This document shows positions 7,783-14,697 of a stretch of DNA of 16,070 nt, piece by piece (position 1 is the first letter of the stretch; every line of letters begins with the position of its first letter). Under the pieces are notes generated by a model. That model was not told the DNA's origin and searched no databases. It saw nothing but the letters and a program-made list of their open reading frames with translations. This DNA is from Planctomycetota bacterium (GTDB taxonomy: Bacteria; Planctomycetota; UBA8108), in the NCBI GenBank assembly GCA_022451445.1, contig JAKUSY010000018.1, forward strand, positions 1 to 16,070, given 5' to 3'. Made by a program: the position numbers and the translations under genes.

Positions 7783-10491
7783 CTAGGCCTTGCTGATCCT
7801 CACCGGGCAGACCTTCAGCTCGGCGGTCTGGGTCACCGGGTCGTAGCCCGAGCCGGTGAGTATGTTCACCGGCACATCGTTGAAGCTGAAGCTGCAGAAG
7901 ACCGTTCCCCGCGGCGAGCGGTCGGTGGCCTGGACCTTGACCCGGACGGCGCCCCTGCGGCTGGCGAGCTCGCACCAGCCCGCGTCCTCCAGCCCCCAGG
8001 CGCTCACATCGTCGGGGTGGACCTCGAGGGTTTCTTCGCTCAGCAGGTAGTCGATTCCGTGCGCCCGGCCGGACTGGGTCCGGGTGTGGTAGGACTCCAG
8101 CCGCCTGCCGGTGGTCAGCCAGACGGGATACTCATCGTCGATCGTTTCGGCGGGGTCGCGGTAGCTCAGCACGCTGAAGATCCCGCGGCCGTTCTCGAAC
8201 TCGCCCTCGTGCAGGATGGGGGTGCCGGGGTGGCCCCTCTCGGGAACGGGCCATTGGTATTCTCCATTTTCGACAAGGTCCCAGTCGAGGCCGGCGTAGA
8301 TCGGCGAGAGATCGCAGAGTTCGTTGAAGACATCGCGGGCGGATTCGTATTCGAAGCCGTCGATGCCCAGCCGGCGCGCGAGCTGGCTGATGATCCACCA
8401 GTCCGGCTTTGCCTGTCCGTGCGGCGTGACCGCGGCCCGCAGGCGCTGCACCCTGCGCTCGGTATTGGCGCAGGTTCCATCGGTCTCGCCGAAGCCGGCT
8501 GCCGGGAACACCACGTCCGCCAGCTCGCCGGTCTCGGTCAGGAAGAGGTCGATCACCACGAGGTGGTCGAGGCTCTCGAGGGCGTGCTGGCAGTGTTTGC
8601 GGTCCGGGTCGGAGACCAGGGTGTTTTCTCCATCGATGATCATGGCGCGGATCTGCTCACCGCAGCGATCGAGCGCCGTTACCTTGGTGATGCCGACCTC
8701 GGCGGGGATCTCCCTGCCGTAGAGTTTCCTGAATTTCGCCTGGTTCGCCGGGTCGACGACAGGCTGGAAGCCGGGATAGTTCGCCGGGATGGCGCCGCTG
8801 TCGCCGGCGCCCTGGATGTTGTTCTGTCCCCGCAGCGGGTTGATGCCGGTACCCTCGCGCCCGATGTGGCCGGTCATCAGCGCGAGGTTGCAGAGGCTCT
8901 TGACGTTGTCGACTCCGCAGATGTGCTCGGTGATCCCGAGCGTGTAGTAGATCGCGCCTCTCTCAGCGCCGGCGTAGAGGAGCGCCGCCTGCTCGATATC
9001 CGCGGCGTTGACTCCGGTGATTTCCGCTGCCCACTCGGGGGTGAACTGTTCGAGGTGTTTGCGGAATTCTTCCGAGCCGGTGGTGCGTTCGGCGATGAAG
9101 GCCTCATCGGCGAGTCCCTCGCGGGAGATGACATGCGCCATCCCCAGCAACAGGGCCACGTCGCTGCCCACTCGTATCGGGAGGTAGAGATCGGCCAGCT
9201 CGGCGAGCCGAATCCGCCGCGGGTCGGCGACGATCATCCTGGCTCCCTTCGCAAGGGCCTTCTTGATCCCGGTCGCCGCCACGGGGTGGCATTCGGTCAT
9301 GTTCGTTCCGATGCAGAAGATCACGTCGGGCTTCTGCATGTCGACGAGGGGATTAGACATCGCTCCCCGGCCAATCGTGGCTGCCAGACCGGCAACCGTC
9401 GGGGCGTGTCAAGCCCGGCTGCAATTGTCTATCTGGTTGGTCCCGAAGCCCGCCCGGATGAATTTCTGCATGGTATAGGCGGCCTCGTTGGGCGCCCGCC
9501 CGCTGGCGACGCCGTAGACGCTCTCGGCGCCGTGTTTTTCGAGAGCCTCCTTGAATCCCGCCGCGGCCCGGTCGAGGGCCTCGTCCCAGGTCGCCTCGTG
9601 AAGCTCTCCGTCCTCTCCCCGTATCAGCGGCGTCGACAGCCGGTCGGGGTGCTGCACGAAGTCGTAGGCGAACTGGCCCTTGATGCAGAGAGCGCCGAGG
9701 TTGGCCGGACCGTCCATGGCGGGCTGCACGCCGATGATCCTGTCATCTCGGGTCATCACGTCGATGGAACAGCCGACGCCGCAATAGGGGCAGATCGGCC
9801 GGGTCTTTTCGATATTCCCGGGCTCTCCCTCGTAGCGCATGGCCTTCCTGTCGCCGAGGGCGCCGGTGGGGCAGGTCTGGACGCACTGGCCGCAGAAGGT
9901 GCAGTCGGAATCTTTCAGCGACCCGTCGAACTCGGTGGAGATACGGGTCTCGAAGCCGCGGTTCAGCACGTTGATGGCGTGGTCTCCCTCCTCCTCGGCG
10001 CAAACGCGAACGCAGCGGTAGCAGGAGATGCAGAGGTCGTAGTCGCGCAGGATAAAGGGATTGTCGTCATCGGTCCTGGAAGAGCCGGAGCGAGCACCCT
10101 CAAAGCGACCGGTGCGGGCTTCGTAGCGATCGACGAGCTCCGTGAGCTCCTGCGAGGCGTAGCCGCGCAGGGGGTCGACGTCGATCTGGCGATTCTCGCT
10201 GGCCACGAGCTCGAGGAGGATCCTGCGGTGCTCATCGATGGCTTCCGTCGAGGTCCGTACCTCCATTCCCTCGCTGGCAGGCGTGGTGCAGGAGGCGACC
10301 GGGTTGCGCACTCCCTCGACCTCGACGACGCACAGGCGGCAGCCGCCGAAGGGGTCGAGGCGCTTGTCGTAGCAGAGCGTCGGGATCTCGCCCGGGCTGC
10401 GGCTGGCGACCTCGTAGATCGTCTCTCCCGGCGTGAAGGAGACCTCCACTCCGTCGAGGATCATCGTTCTTGAATCGTCTTTTTCTATCAT
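7783..10491 (-). CDS. fdhF: Formate dehydrogenase alpha subunit, selenocysteine-containing (TGA at 9409-9411 read as Sec)
   Basis: Read through one in-frame TGA, this gene encodes 902 residues, the normal size for the catalytic subunit of NAD-linked formate dehydrogenase. In order: a [2Fe-2S] domain (C40, C51, C54, C68); two [4Fe-4S] motifs (C154, C157, C160, C164 and C197, C200, C203, C207); the molybdopterin-type [4Fe-4S] (C234, C237, C241, C269, with K271); and the Mo/W-bis-pterin domain. The TGA is residue 361, in C-S-R-A-U-H-A-P-T. In E. coli FdhF the matching segment is R-V-U-H-G-P, where U140 binds the metal; H362 and R554 (NPLRGQNN) match its catalytic His141 and Arg333. Both halves are fully conserved and in the same frame, and a SECIS-like hairpin follows, so Sec insertion explains the TGA better than a mutation. 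The His/Cys cluster seen in NuoG and FdsA between residues 69 and 153 is absent: there is no cysteine there. It follows the beta-subunit gene by 40 bases. Automated annotation would split it at 9409 and restart at 9360. Confidence 0.93.
9379..9397 (-). promoter_or_regulatory. Bacterial SECIS element of fdhF
   Basis: On the minus strand, GGTTGCC-GGTCT-GGCAGCC begins 11 bases after the TGA. The two arms pair over 7 positions (G-C, G-C, U-G, U-A, G-C, C-G, C-G) around the loop GGUCU. The E. coli fdhF SECIS has the same 11-base distance, the same GGUUGC start and the same GGUCU in its loop, which SelB recognises together with a bulged U; here that U faces a G and may be wobble-paired or flipped out. 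The stretch also encodes conserved residues (TVAGLAA), so part of the similarity comes from protein constraint. The closed stem, however, depends on third positions and on the divergent GGCAGCC arm. Confidence 0.85.
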
Positions 10492-10531
10492 TGCCGTAAA
10501 CCTGTAGATGTGCCGGTGAGGCGTGGGCGGC

Positions 10532-12199
10532 TTATTTAAGCCGCCGTGCGATCTCCTCCGGGAAATATTTTAGCAGACTCTCGGTGATGAGCGGAGCGGC
10601 CATCCCGAGACCGCAGGCGCTCGTCGCCTTCATCACCTTGCCGATGTCGCGAACCTCCGCTTCCCATCCGGCCATTTCGCCGGGGCCGGAGCTCCCTGCG
10701 AGGCGCTCGGTGAGCCTCTTCGTCCCGATCCGGCAGGGGAAGCACTTGCCGCAGGATTCATCGGCGAAAAATTCCATCGCGTTTCGGGCGGCGGCCACCA
10801 TGTCGCGGCCCTGGTCGAATACGATGATTCCGCCCGCGCCCAGGAAGGAGCCGCGGCTCCTGATGGAGGGCTCGTCGAGGGTCACGTCGAGATCGTCACC
10901 TGCAAGGAAGCCGCCCGAGAGCCCGGCCATGGTGACGGCCTGGAGCTCGTGTTCCCGCGCGGGCCCCCCGGCCCAATCGTGGAGGAGGGTTCCCAGCGGC
11001 AGGCCCATCGGCACCTCGTTATTGCCCGCCCGGGCGATATCCCCCGAGAGGCTGATGACCTTGGTGCCGGCGAGCTCTCCCTCGCCGAGCGCCTGGTACC
11101 AGGCGGCCCCGCGCAGCACGATGGGCGGCGCGGAGACCAGGGTCTCGACGTTGTTGACCACAGTGGGGAGGTCTTCGAACCCGTGGGTGACGGGGTAGGG
11201 CGGCCGGTTGCGCGGGAAGGGGTGCTTGCCCTCGAGACTGTTGAGCAGCGAGCCCTCCTCTCCGCAGATATAGGCGCCCGCTCCCCGGCGCAGGTGGATC
11301 CTGAAGTCGAAACCATCGGCGCCGAGTATGTTCTCTCCGAGAAGGCCGGCCGCTTTCGCCTCGTTGAGGGCTCGCTCGAGGATGGCGCAGGTGCCGGGAT
11401 ATTCATAGCGCAGGTAGATAAAGCCCCTGGTCGCGCCCGTGGCGCGGGCGGCGAGCGCCATGCCCTCGATGACGGCGTGGGGGTCGTGGTCCATGATCGC
11501 CCGGTCCTTGAAACAGCCGGGCTCTCCCTCGTCGGCGTTGCAGACGATGGTCTTGGGGTTCCCGGGCGCCTCCGCCACGGCCTTCCATTTCCGGCCGGTG
11601 GGGAATCCGGCTCCGCCGCGCCCGGCGAGGCCGCTGTCGCTGATCTCCTCGACAAGTTCAGCCGGGGTCATTTTATTGACGGCCTTCTCGAGGGCTTCGT
11701 AGCCGCCGGTTTTCCTGTAACCCTCGAGGGTGGAGCGCCCGGGCTCCCGGATAGAACCGAAGACGCATTCGTCGAGGCCTCCGGGGTTTGGCGCAGGCAG
11801 GGGAGATGGGATCGGGCTGAGCTCAGTGGCGCTCAGTCCGAGGAGGACCTCGTCGCCGCGGAGTACGGCGACAGGCTCATCGCAGCGTCCGGGGCAGGGC
11901 ATCGCGGTGGCTCCTTCGCCAAGCTCTTCCAGGAGTTTTCCGGCATCGCGCAGGCAGCAGACCGGGCCGTTGCAGACCCGGGGCTTTTCCTTTCCGCCTT
12001 CCTCGGTGGCGAGGTGGTGGTAGAAGCTGACCGTGGTGAACAGCTCGGCGATGGGGGTTCTCAGTCCCTGGGAGATCGAGCGCATGGATTCTTCGCTGAG
12101 ATATCCATCCCGATCGTGGAAGGCGTGCAATACCGGCAGCAGGGGGGCGGGTTCATCTCGCCAGCTTTCGATCAGGTCCTGGTCACTGGTTGCCGACAT
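10532..12199 (-). CDS. Formate dehydrogenase beta subunit, NuoE-NuoF fusion (NAD-binding)
   Basis: The 555-residue protein passes electrons from the alpha subunit to NAD+. Numbering from the ATG at 12214 (5 residues longer), residues about 10-130 are a NuoE/FdsG-type thioredoxin-like domain with the [2Fe-2S] ligands C81, C86, C107 and C111. From about 150 it is NuoF/FdsB: FMN-binding GRGGAGFPTGRKW (198-210), NAD-binding GAGAYICGEEGSLLNSLEG (311-329), the SLBB region at about 385-450, and the [4Fe-4S] set C488, C491, C494, C534 (SCGKCFPCRIGT, SACGLG). NuoE and NuoF are separate genes in complex I and in the Fds enzymes of Rhodobacter and Cupriavidus; here they are one chain. I chose the ATG at 12199 because AGGAG lies 5 bases before it, while the ATG at 12214 has no Shine-Dalgarno. 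The protein is presumably cytoplasmic, as no signal peptide is visible. It is the first gene of the fdh unit. Confidence 0.93.
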   Translation of the reverse strand: MSATSDQDLIESWRDEPAPLLPVLHAFHDRDGYLSEESMRSISQGLRTPIAELFTTVSFYHHLATEEGGKEKPRVCNGPVCCLRDAGKLLEELGEGATAMPCPGRCDEPVAVLRGDEVLLGLSATELSPIPSPLPAPNPGGLDECVFGSIREPGRSTLEGYRKTGGYEALEKAVNKMTPAELVEEISDSGLAGRGGAGFPTGRKWKAVAEAPGNPKTIVCNADEGEPGCFKDRAIMDHDPHAVIEGMALAARATGATRGFIYLRYEYPGTCAILERALNEAKAAGLLGENILGADGFDFRIHLRRGAGAYICGEEGSLLNSLEGKHPFPRNRPPYPVTHGFEDLPTVVNNVETLVSAPPIVLRGAAWYQALGEGELAGTKVISLSGDIARAGNNEVPMGLPLGTLLHDWAGGPAREHELQAVTMAGLSGGFLAGDDLDVTLDEPSIRSRGSFLGAGGIIVFDQGRDMVAAARNAMEFFADESCGKCFPCRIGTKRLTERLAGSSGPGEMAGWEAEVRDIGKVMKATSACGLGMAAPLITESLLKYFPEEIARRLK

Positions 12200-12204
12200 T
12201 TCTT

Positions 12205-12209
12205 CTCCT
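12205..12209 (-). promoter_or_regulatory. Ribosome binding site selecting the 12199 start of the FDH beta gene
   Basis: AGGAG on the minus strand, 5 bases before the ATG at 12199. It lies inside the five-codon extension that a start at 12214 would give, which argues for the shorter protein. Confidence 0.65.
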
Positions 12210-12327
12210 GCCATCTAGATTCGGGCTTCGAACGGAGCTGGAGAGGCCCGGTGAGAGTGCCTGCGAATTTTCGGTTATAGATGGAGCCTTTTCAAGTGAG
12301 GCTTTGCGGACCCTGCCGGCGGCACGT

Positions 12328-14460
12328 CTATTTCACCGGCGGGGTAATGTCCCGGCCCTCCAGGAACCACTGCCAGATTGCCTCGAACTGCCTGCGGGCA
12401 TCACCCCCGTAATACTTGGTGAAGGGGCTGCGGGCCTCGTCGTCGGCGAATTGGGGCATACGGGAGTTCTTCACCACGCGGCTGGGATCGAGCATCCAGC
12501 GGTGGTAGTGCTCCCGGCGCAGGCGCTCGCCGGCGTACATGAAGTTGGTGCCGGGAACCTCGAAGACGGCCTCGGGCGGCTTCTTTCCGACGCCGTCGCA
12601 GCTCACGCAGCTGAAGCCGCCATCGCGAAGTGAGAGCAGTTTTCCGATGCGGGTCATCTCGCTGTCTGATTTCGGCAGGGGCCGTGACAGAGCCGGGTAG
12701 CCATGCTGTAGAGCGAGGCCTTCGGCGATGCCCTGCGCCCGGGCGGGAAAGCGCGGCATGCGGGAGCGCAGCCAGGGGCGCAGCTCGTAGTCGAGCGTGC
12801 CGGCCAGCTGTTTTGCCGTCCACTCCGCGCGCAGCTTCTCGCCGGTCCAGGTCAGGGGCGGTCTCGCCTGGACGACGCTGAACTTCGCCTGCGGTGAGCC
12901 CGGCTCCGTTTCGGGATCGGTTCGTTGCTCAAGGAGGTGGGCGACCTCCTCCTCGAGGGTCGGCCAGAGCGCCGGCTTCGAGTCGCGGTCGTGGCAGGCC
13001 CCGCAGCGCAGTCGCCGCATCTGCCGGGCGGCGAATTCAGCGGGCGACGAGCGCCCCAGCGAGTCCAGGCGGGAGGCCGCGAAGTTCCGAAGGTTCACGA
13101 GCTGCTCTTTTTCGAGGCCGAAGCTCGCGATCCCGTGGCGTTCGGGTGGGCTGGAGGAGAGGCACCCGCCCTTGAAGCCGCCTTTTTTCAGTGCTGCGAT
13201 GTTGTTTGTAGCGGGATACAGCAGGGCCGTCTGTTTTTTTTCTTCGGTCAGCTGGTGGCAATTGACGCAGCGGAGCTTCTCGACAAGCTCTCGGCCGCGA
13301 GCGGGGTTCGGCGGACGCTTGAGGATCTGCGTCTTGAGCGGATCGCCCGGCCGGGAGAGGAGGAAGGCGACCAGTGCCCGTGCCTCGGCGGCCTTCAGTC
13401 CCAGGTCGCCCATGCGGATCCATTTGTAGTCCCTGTCGGGGTCGAGCAGGAATTCTTCAAGCGCCCGAGGCAGCCACTTGTCACCGATGTTTCGCAGCGA
13501 GATTCGGTCGGCCTCTTCGTCCCCGGCAGCCGCGGCTTTCCGGAGCGTATGGCAATTGAAGCAGCCGAGGTCGGCGAAGAGCTCGCCACCTTTTTTTATG
13601 ACCTCGGGGGATGCGGCGGGTTTGACCTTTCCGGGTTTTCCCAGGCTGGAGAGCCAGGCGGCGATATCCCGGGCATTTTCCCGGGATTCGGCTCCGTGCA
13701 GCAACTGGGGCATCGTCGCCTGCTTCCTGATGCCGCGGGGGTTCTCGATCCAGCGGGCAAGCCAGTCCGGGTGGAATTTTTTTCCGGCGGCGAGAAGGGA
13801 TGGGGCGTCTATGGAGAGCTCGGGCATCGAGGTTTCCGAGCTCTTGATGCCGGAATGACACCTTACGCAGCGCAGGCGGGCGAAGAGCTCTCGTCCCTGG
13901 CGTAAGGCCGCGCTCTCGCGGGCCGCCTTGTCGGCGGGATCGTGGAAGAGGACCATGGGCGGCACGGGCTCTCTCTGCCAGTCAAACGATGACCAGAAGA
14001 GGCGCAATTCCGCGGCGCCGGCCGCCGGGGCCGAGTAGGTCGCCCGCAGCGGGATCTTGCCGTTTTCGAGCTCGACGGTTACCGGTTTTTCTTTCGAGAG
14101 GTCCTCCCCGGCGGAGTCGATGATTTTTTTTCCGGCGAGGGTGAGGGTGAAGCGGCCGCGGCCTTCGATGGTGAAGGTGAAATCATCGGCCAGGTCGATG
14201 TCGAGAAAACCACGCCACTCGACCTCGAGGGGGCCGGCATCGAGGAAGGGTGAGGGGGTGCTCCCGGCGGGGCTGTAGAGAGCGACCAGCCGCGCAATTC
14301 GGCAATCGGCGCCCCCCGCCTTATCCGCGGGCGAGAAACACTGCAGGAGTCCCGGAGCGTAGAGCGGCCCAGCGGCGTTTTCCTGGGCGAATAGCCCGCT
14401 GCCTGCGACCCAGATGATGAGAGCCGCAAAAGTTGAAAATGGCCGGGAGTACTCGTTCAT
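12328..14460 (-). CDS. Secreted multi-haem cytochrome c with PA14-like N-terminal region
   Basis: A 710-residue exported protein. The signal peptide is about residues 1-25 (FAALIIWVAGSGLFAQ). About 30-175 resembles a PA14-type beta-sandwich (EVEWRGFLDIDLADDFTFTI, then a GKKIIDS turn and ELRLFWSS). Cytochrome c-type segments follow, with haem motifs CVRCH (198-202), CFNCH (300-304), CVNCH (398-402), CGACH (486-490) and a degenerate CVSCD (618-622). Likely axial methionines are M250 (TMPQ), M350 (weak), M568 (RMPR) and M668 (RMPQ); none is clear for the third haem. A periplasmic or surface electron-transfer role follows from the family, but donor and acceptor are unknown. The start at 14460 has GGAAG just upstream; the frame is open to 14637 but the signal peptide sets the start. 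No gene for a dedicated oxidase or reductase is next to it. It is divergent from the sugar-uptake operon. Confidence 0.87.
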   Translation of the reverse strand: MNEYSRPFSTFAALIIWVAGSGLFAQENAAGPLYAPGLLQCFSPADKAGGADCRIARLVALYSPAGSTPSPFLDAGPLEVEWRGFLDIDLADDFTFTIEGRGRFTLTLAGKKIIDSAGEDLSKEKPVTVELENGKIPLRATYSAPAAGAAELRLFWSSFDWQREPVPPMVLFHDPADKAARESAALRQGRELFARLRCVRCHSGIKSSETSMPELSIDAPSLLAAGKKFHPDWLARWIENPRGIRKQATMPQLLHGAESRENARDIAAWLSSLGKPGKVKPAASPEVIKKGGELFADLGCFNCHTLRKAAAAGDEEADRISLRNIGDKWLPRALEEFLLDPDRDYKWIRMGDLGLKAAEARALVAFLLSRPGDPLKTQILKRPPNPARGRELVEKLRCVNCHQLTEEKKQTALLYPATNNIAALKKGGFKGGCLSSSPPERHGIASFGLEKEQLVNLRNFAASRLDSLGRSSPAEFAARQMRRLRCGACHDRDSKPALWPTLEEEVAHLLEQRTDPETEPGSPQAKFSVVQARPPLTWTGEKLRAEWTAKQLAGTLDYELRPWLRSRMPRFPARAQGIAEGLALQHGYPALSRPLPKSDSEMTRIGKLLSLRDGGFSCVSCDGVGKKPPEAVFEVPGTNFMYAGERLRREHYHRWMLDPSRVVKNSRMPQFADDEARSPFTKYYGGDARRQFEAIWQWFLEGRDITPPVK

Positions 14461-14554
14461 TCTTCCTGTTGGGCCTTGCTGTTGTTCATCCGACAGCATA
14501 CTCCATGCAGCGGCCTCGATTAAGAAGGTTGTCGGCCCCTGGAGGTGACCTGCT

Positions 14555-14572
14555 CCGGAAGGTCTCTTCCGG
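14555..14572. repeat. Perfect inverted repeat CCGGAAG-GTCT-CTTCCGG
   Basis: Two 7-base arms, exactly complementary, around a 4-base spacer, about 130 bases before the substrate-binding protein start and 95 bases upstream of the cytochrome start. Its symmetry and position suggest a regulator binding site or an RNA hairpin. No regulator gene is in the window to pair it with. Confidence 0.45.
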
Positions 14573-14595
14573 TAATCCCGCCTCGCGGCCGCCCT

Positions 14596-14624
14596 CTCTT
14601 CGGGGAAGGCACTTGTCCCCAGAG
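14596..14624. repeat. Imperfect inverted repeat with GGGGA/TCCCC core
   Basis: CTCT and GGGGA pair with TCCCC and AGAG around a 9-base loop, with two unpaired bases (TC) on the left arm. It lies 24 bases after the first inverted repeat. It has no T-run after it, so it does not look like an intrinsic terminator; a leader-RNA structure is possible if transcription starts upstream of it. Confidence 0.3.
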
Positions 14625-14697
14625 CCCTCCTGCACATAGAATTGGCCTTCTCATTCTTTCGAGGTCGAAATTAAATTTAGTAGAGGAAAAGTCAACC

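Larger units (their letters stand above)
14461..14697. promoter_or_regulatory. Divergent intergenic region between cytochrome and ABC operons
   Basis: These 237 bases should hold promoters for both the cytochrome gene (minus) and the substrate-binding protein gene (plus). The last 40 bases before 14698 are AT-rich (AAATTAAATTTAG), unlike the GC-rich surroundings, and the ribosome binding site GAGG lies at 14683-14686. I cannot place a -35/-10 pair with confidence. Two inverted repeats lie in the middle and are listed separately. Confidence 0.4.

Noticed and set aside
9409..9411. Reading the TGA as a nonsense mutation that makes fdhF a pseudogene
   Set aside because: It is the only stop in 2.7 kb, sits exactly on the Sec/Cys residue, and is followed at the right distance by a SECIS-like hairpin. 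Not fully excluded until Sec genes are found.
8017..10473. An 818-codon open frame on the plus strand, antisense to fdhF
   Set aside because: It runs opposite a well-supported gene, has no recognisable domain, and its Val/Asp/Gly/Arg-rich composition is that of a mirror frame in GC-rich coding DNA.
10949..12280. A 443-codon open frame on the plus strand opposite the FDH beta gene
   Set aside because: No domain seen; the minus strand has every FMN, NAD and Fe-S motif expected.
12274..12302. Promoter for the fdh operon with a TATAAC -10 at 12279-12274
   Set aside because: The -10 is fair, but the hexamer 17 bases upstream (GCCTCA) matches the -35 consensus at only two positions; a TTGAAA lies only 10 bases away.
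14461..14637. A 59-residue N-terminal extension of the cytochrome gene
   Set aside because: The extension is Arg/Ala-rich with no motif, and a signal peptide begins at the 14460 ATG.
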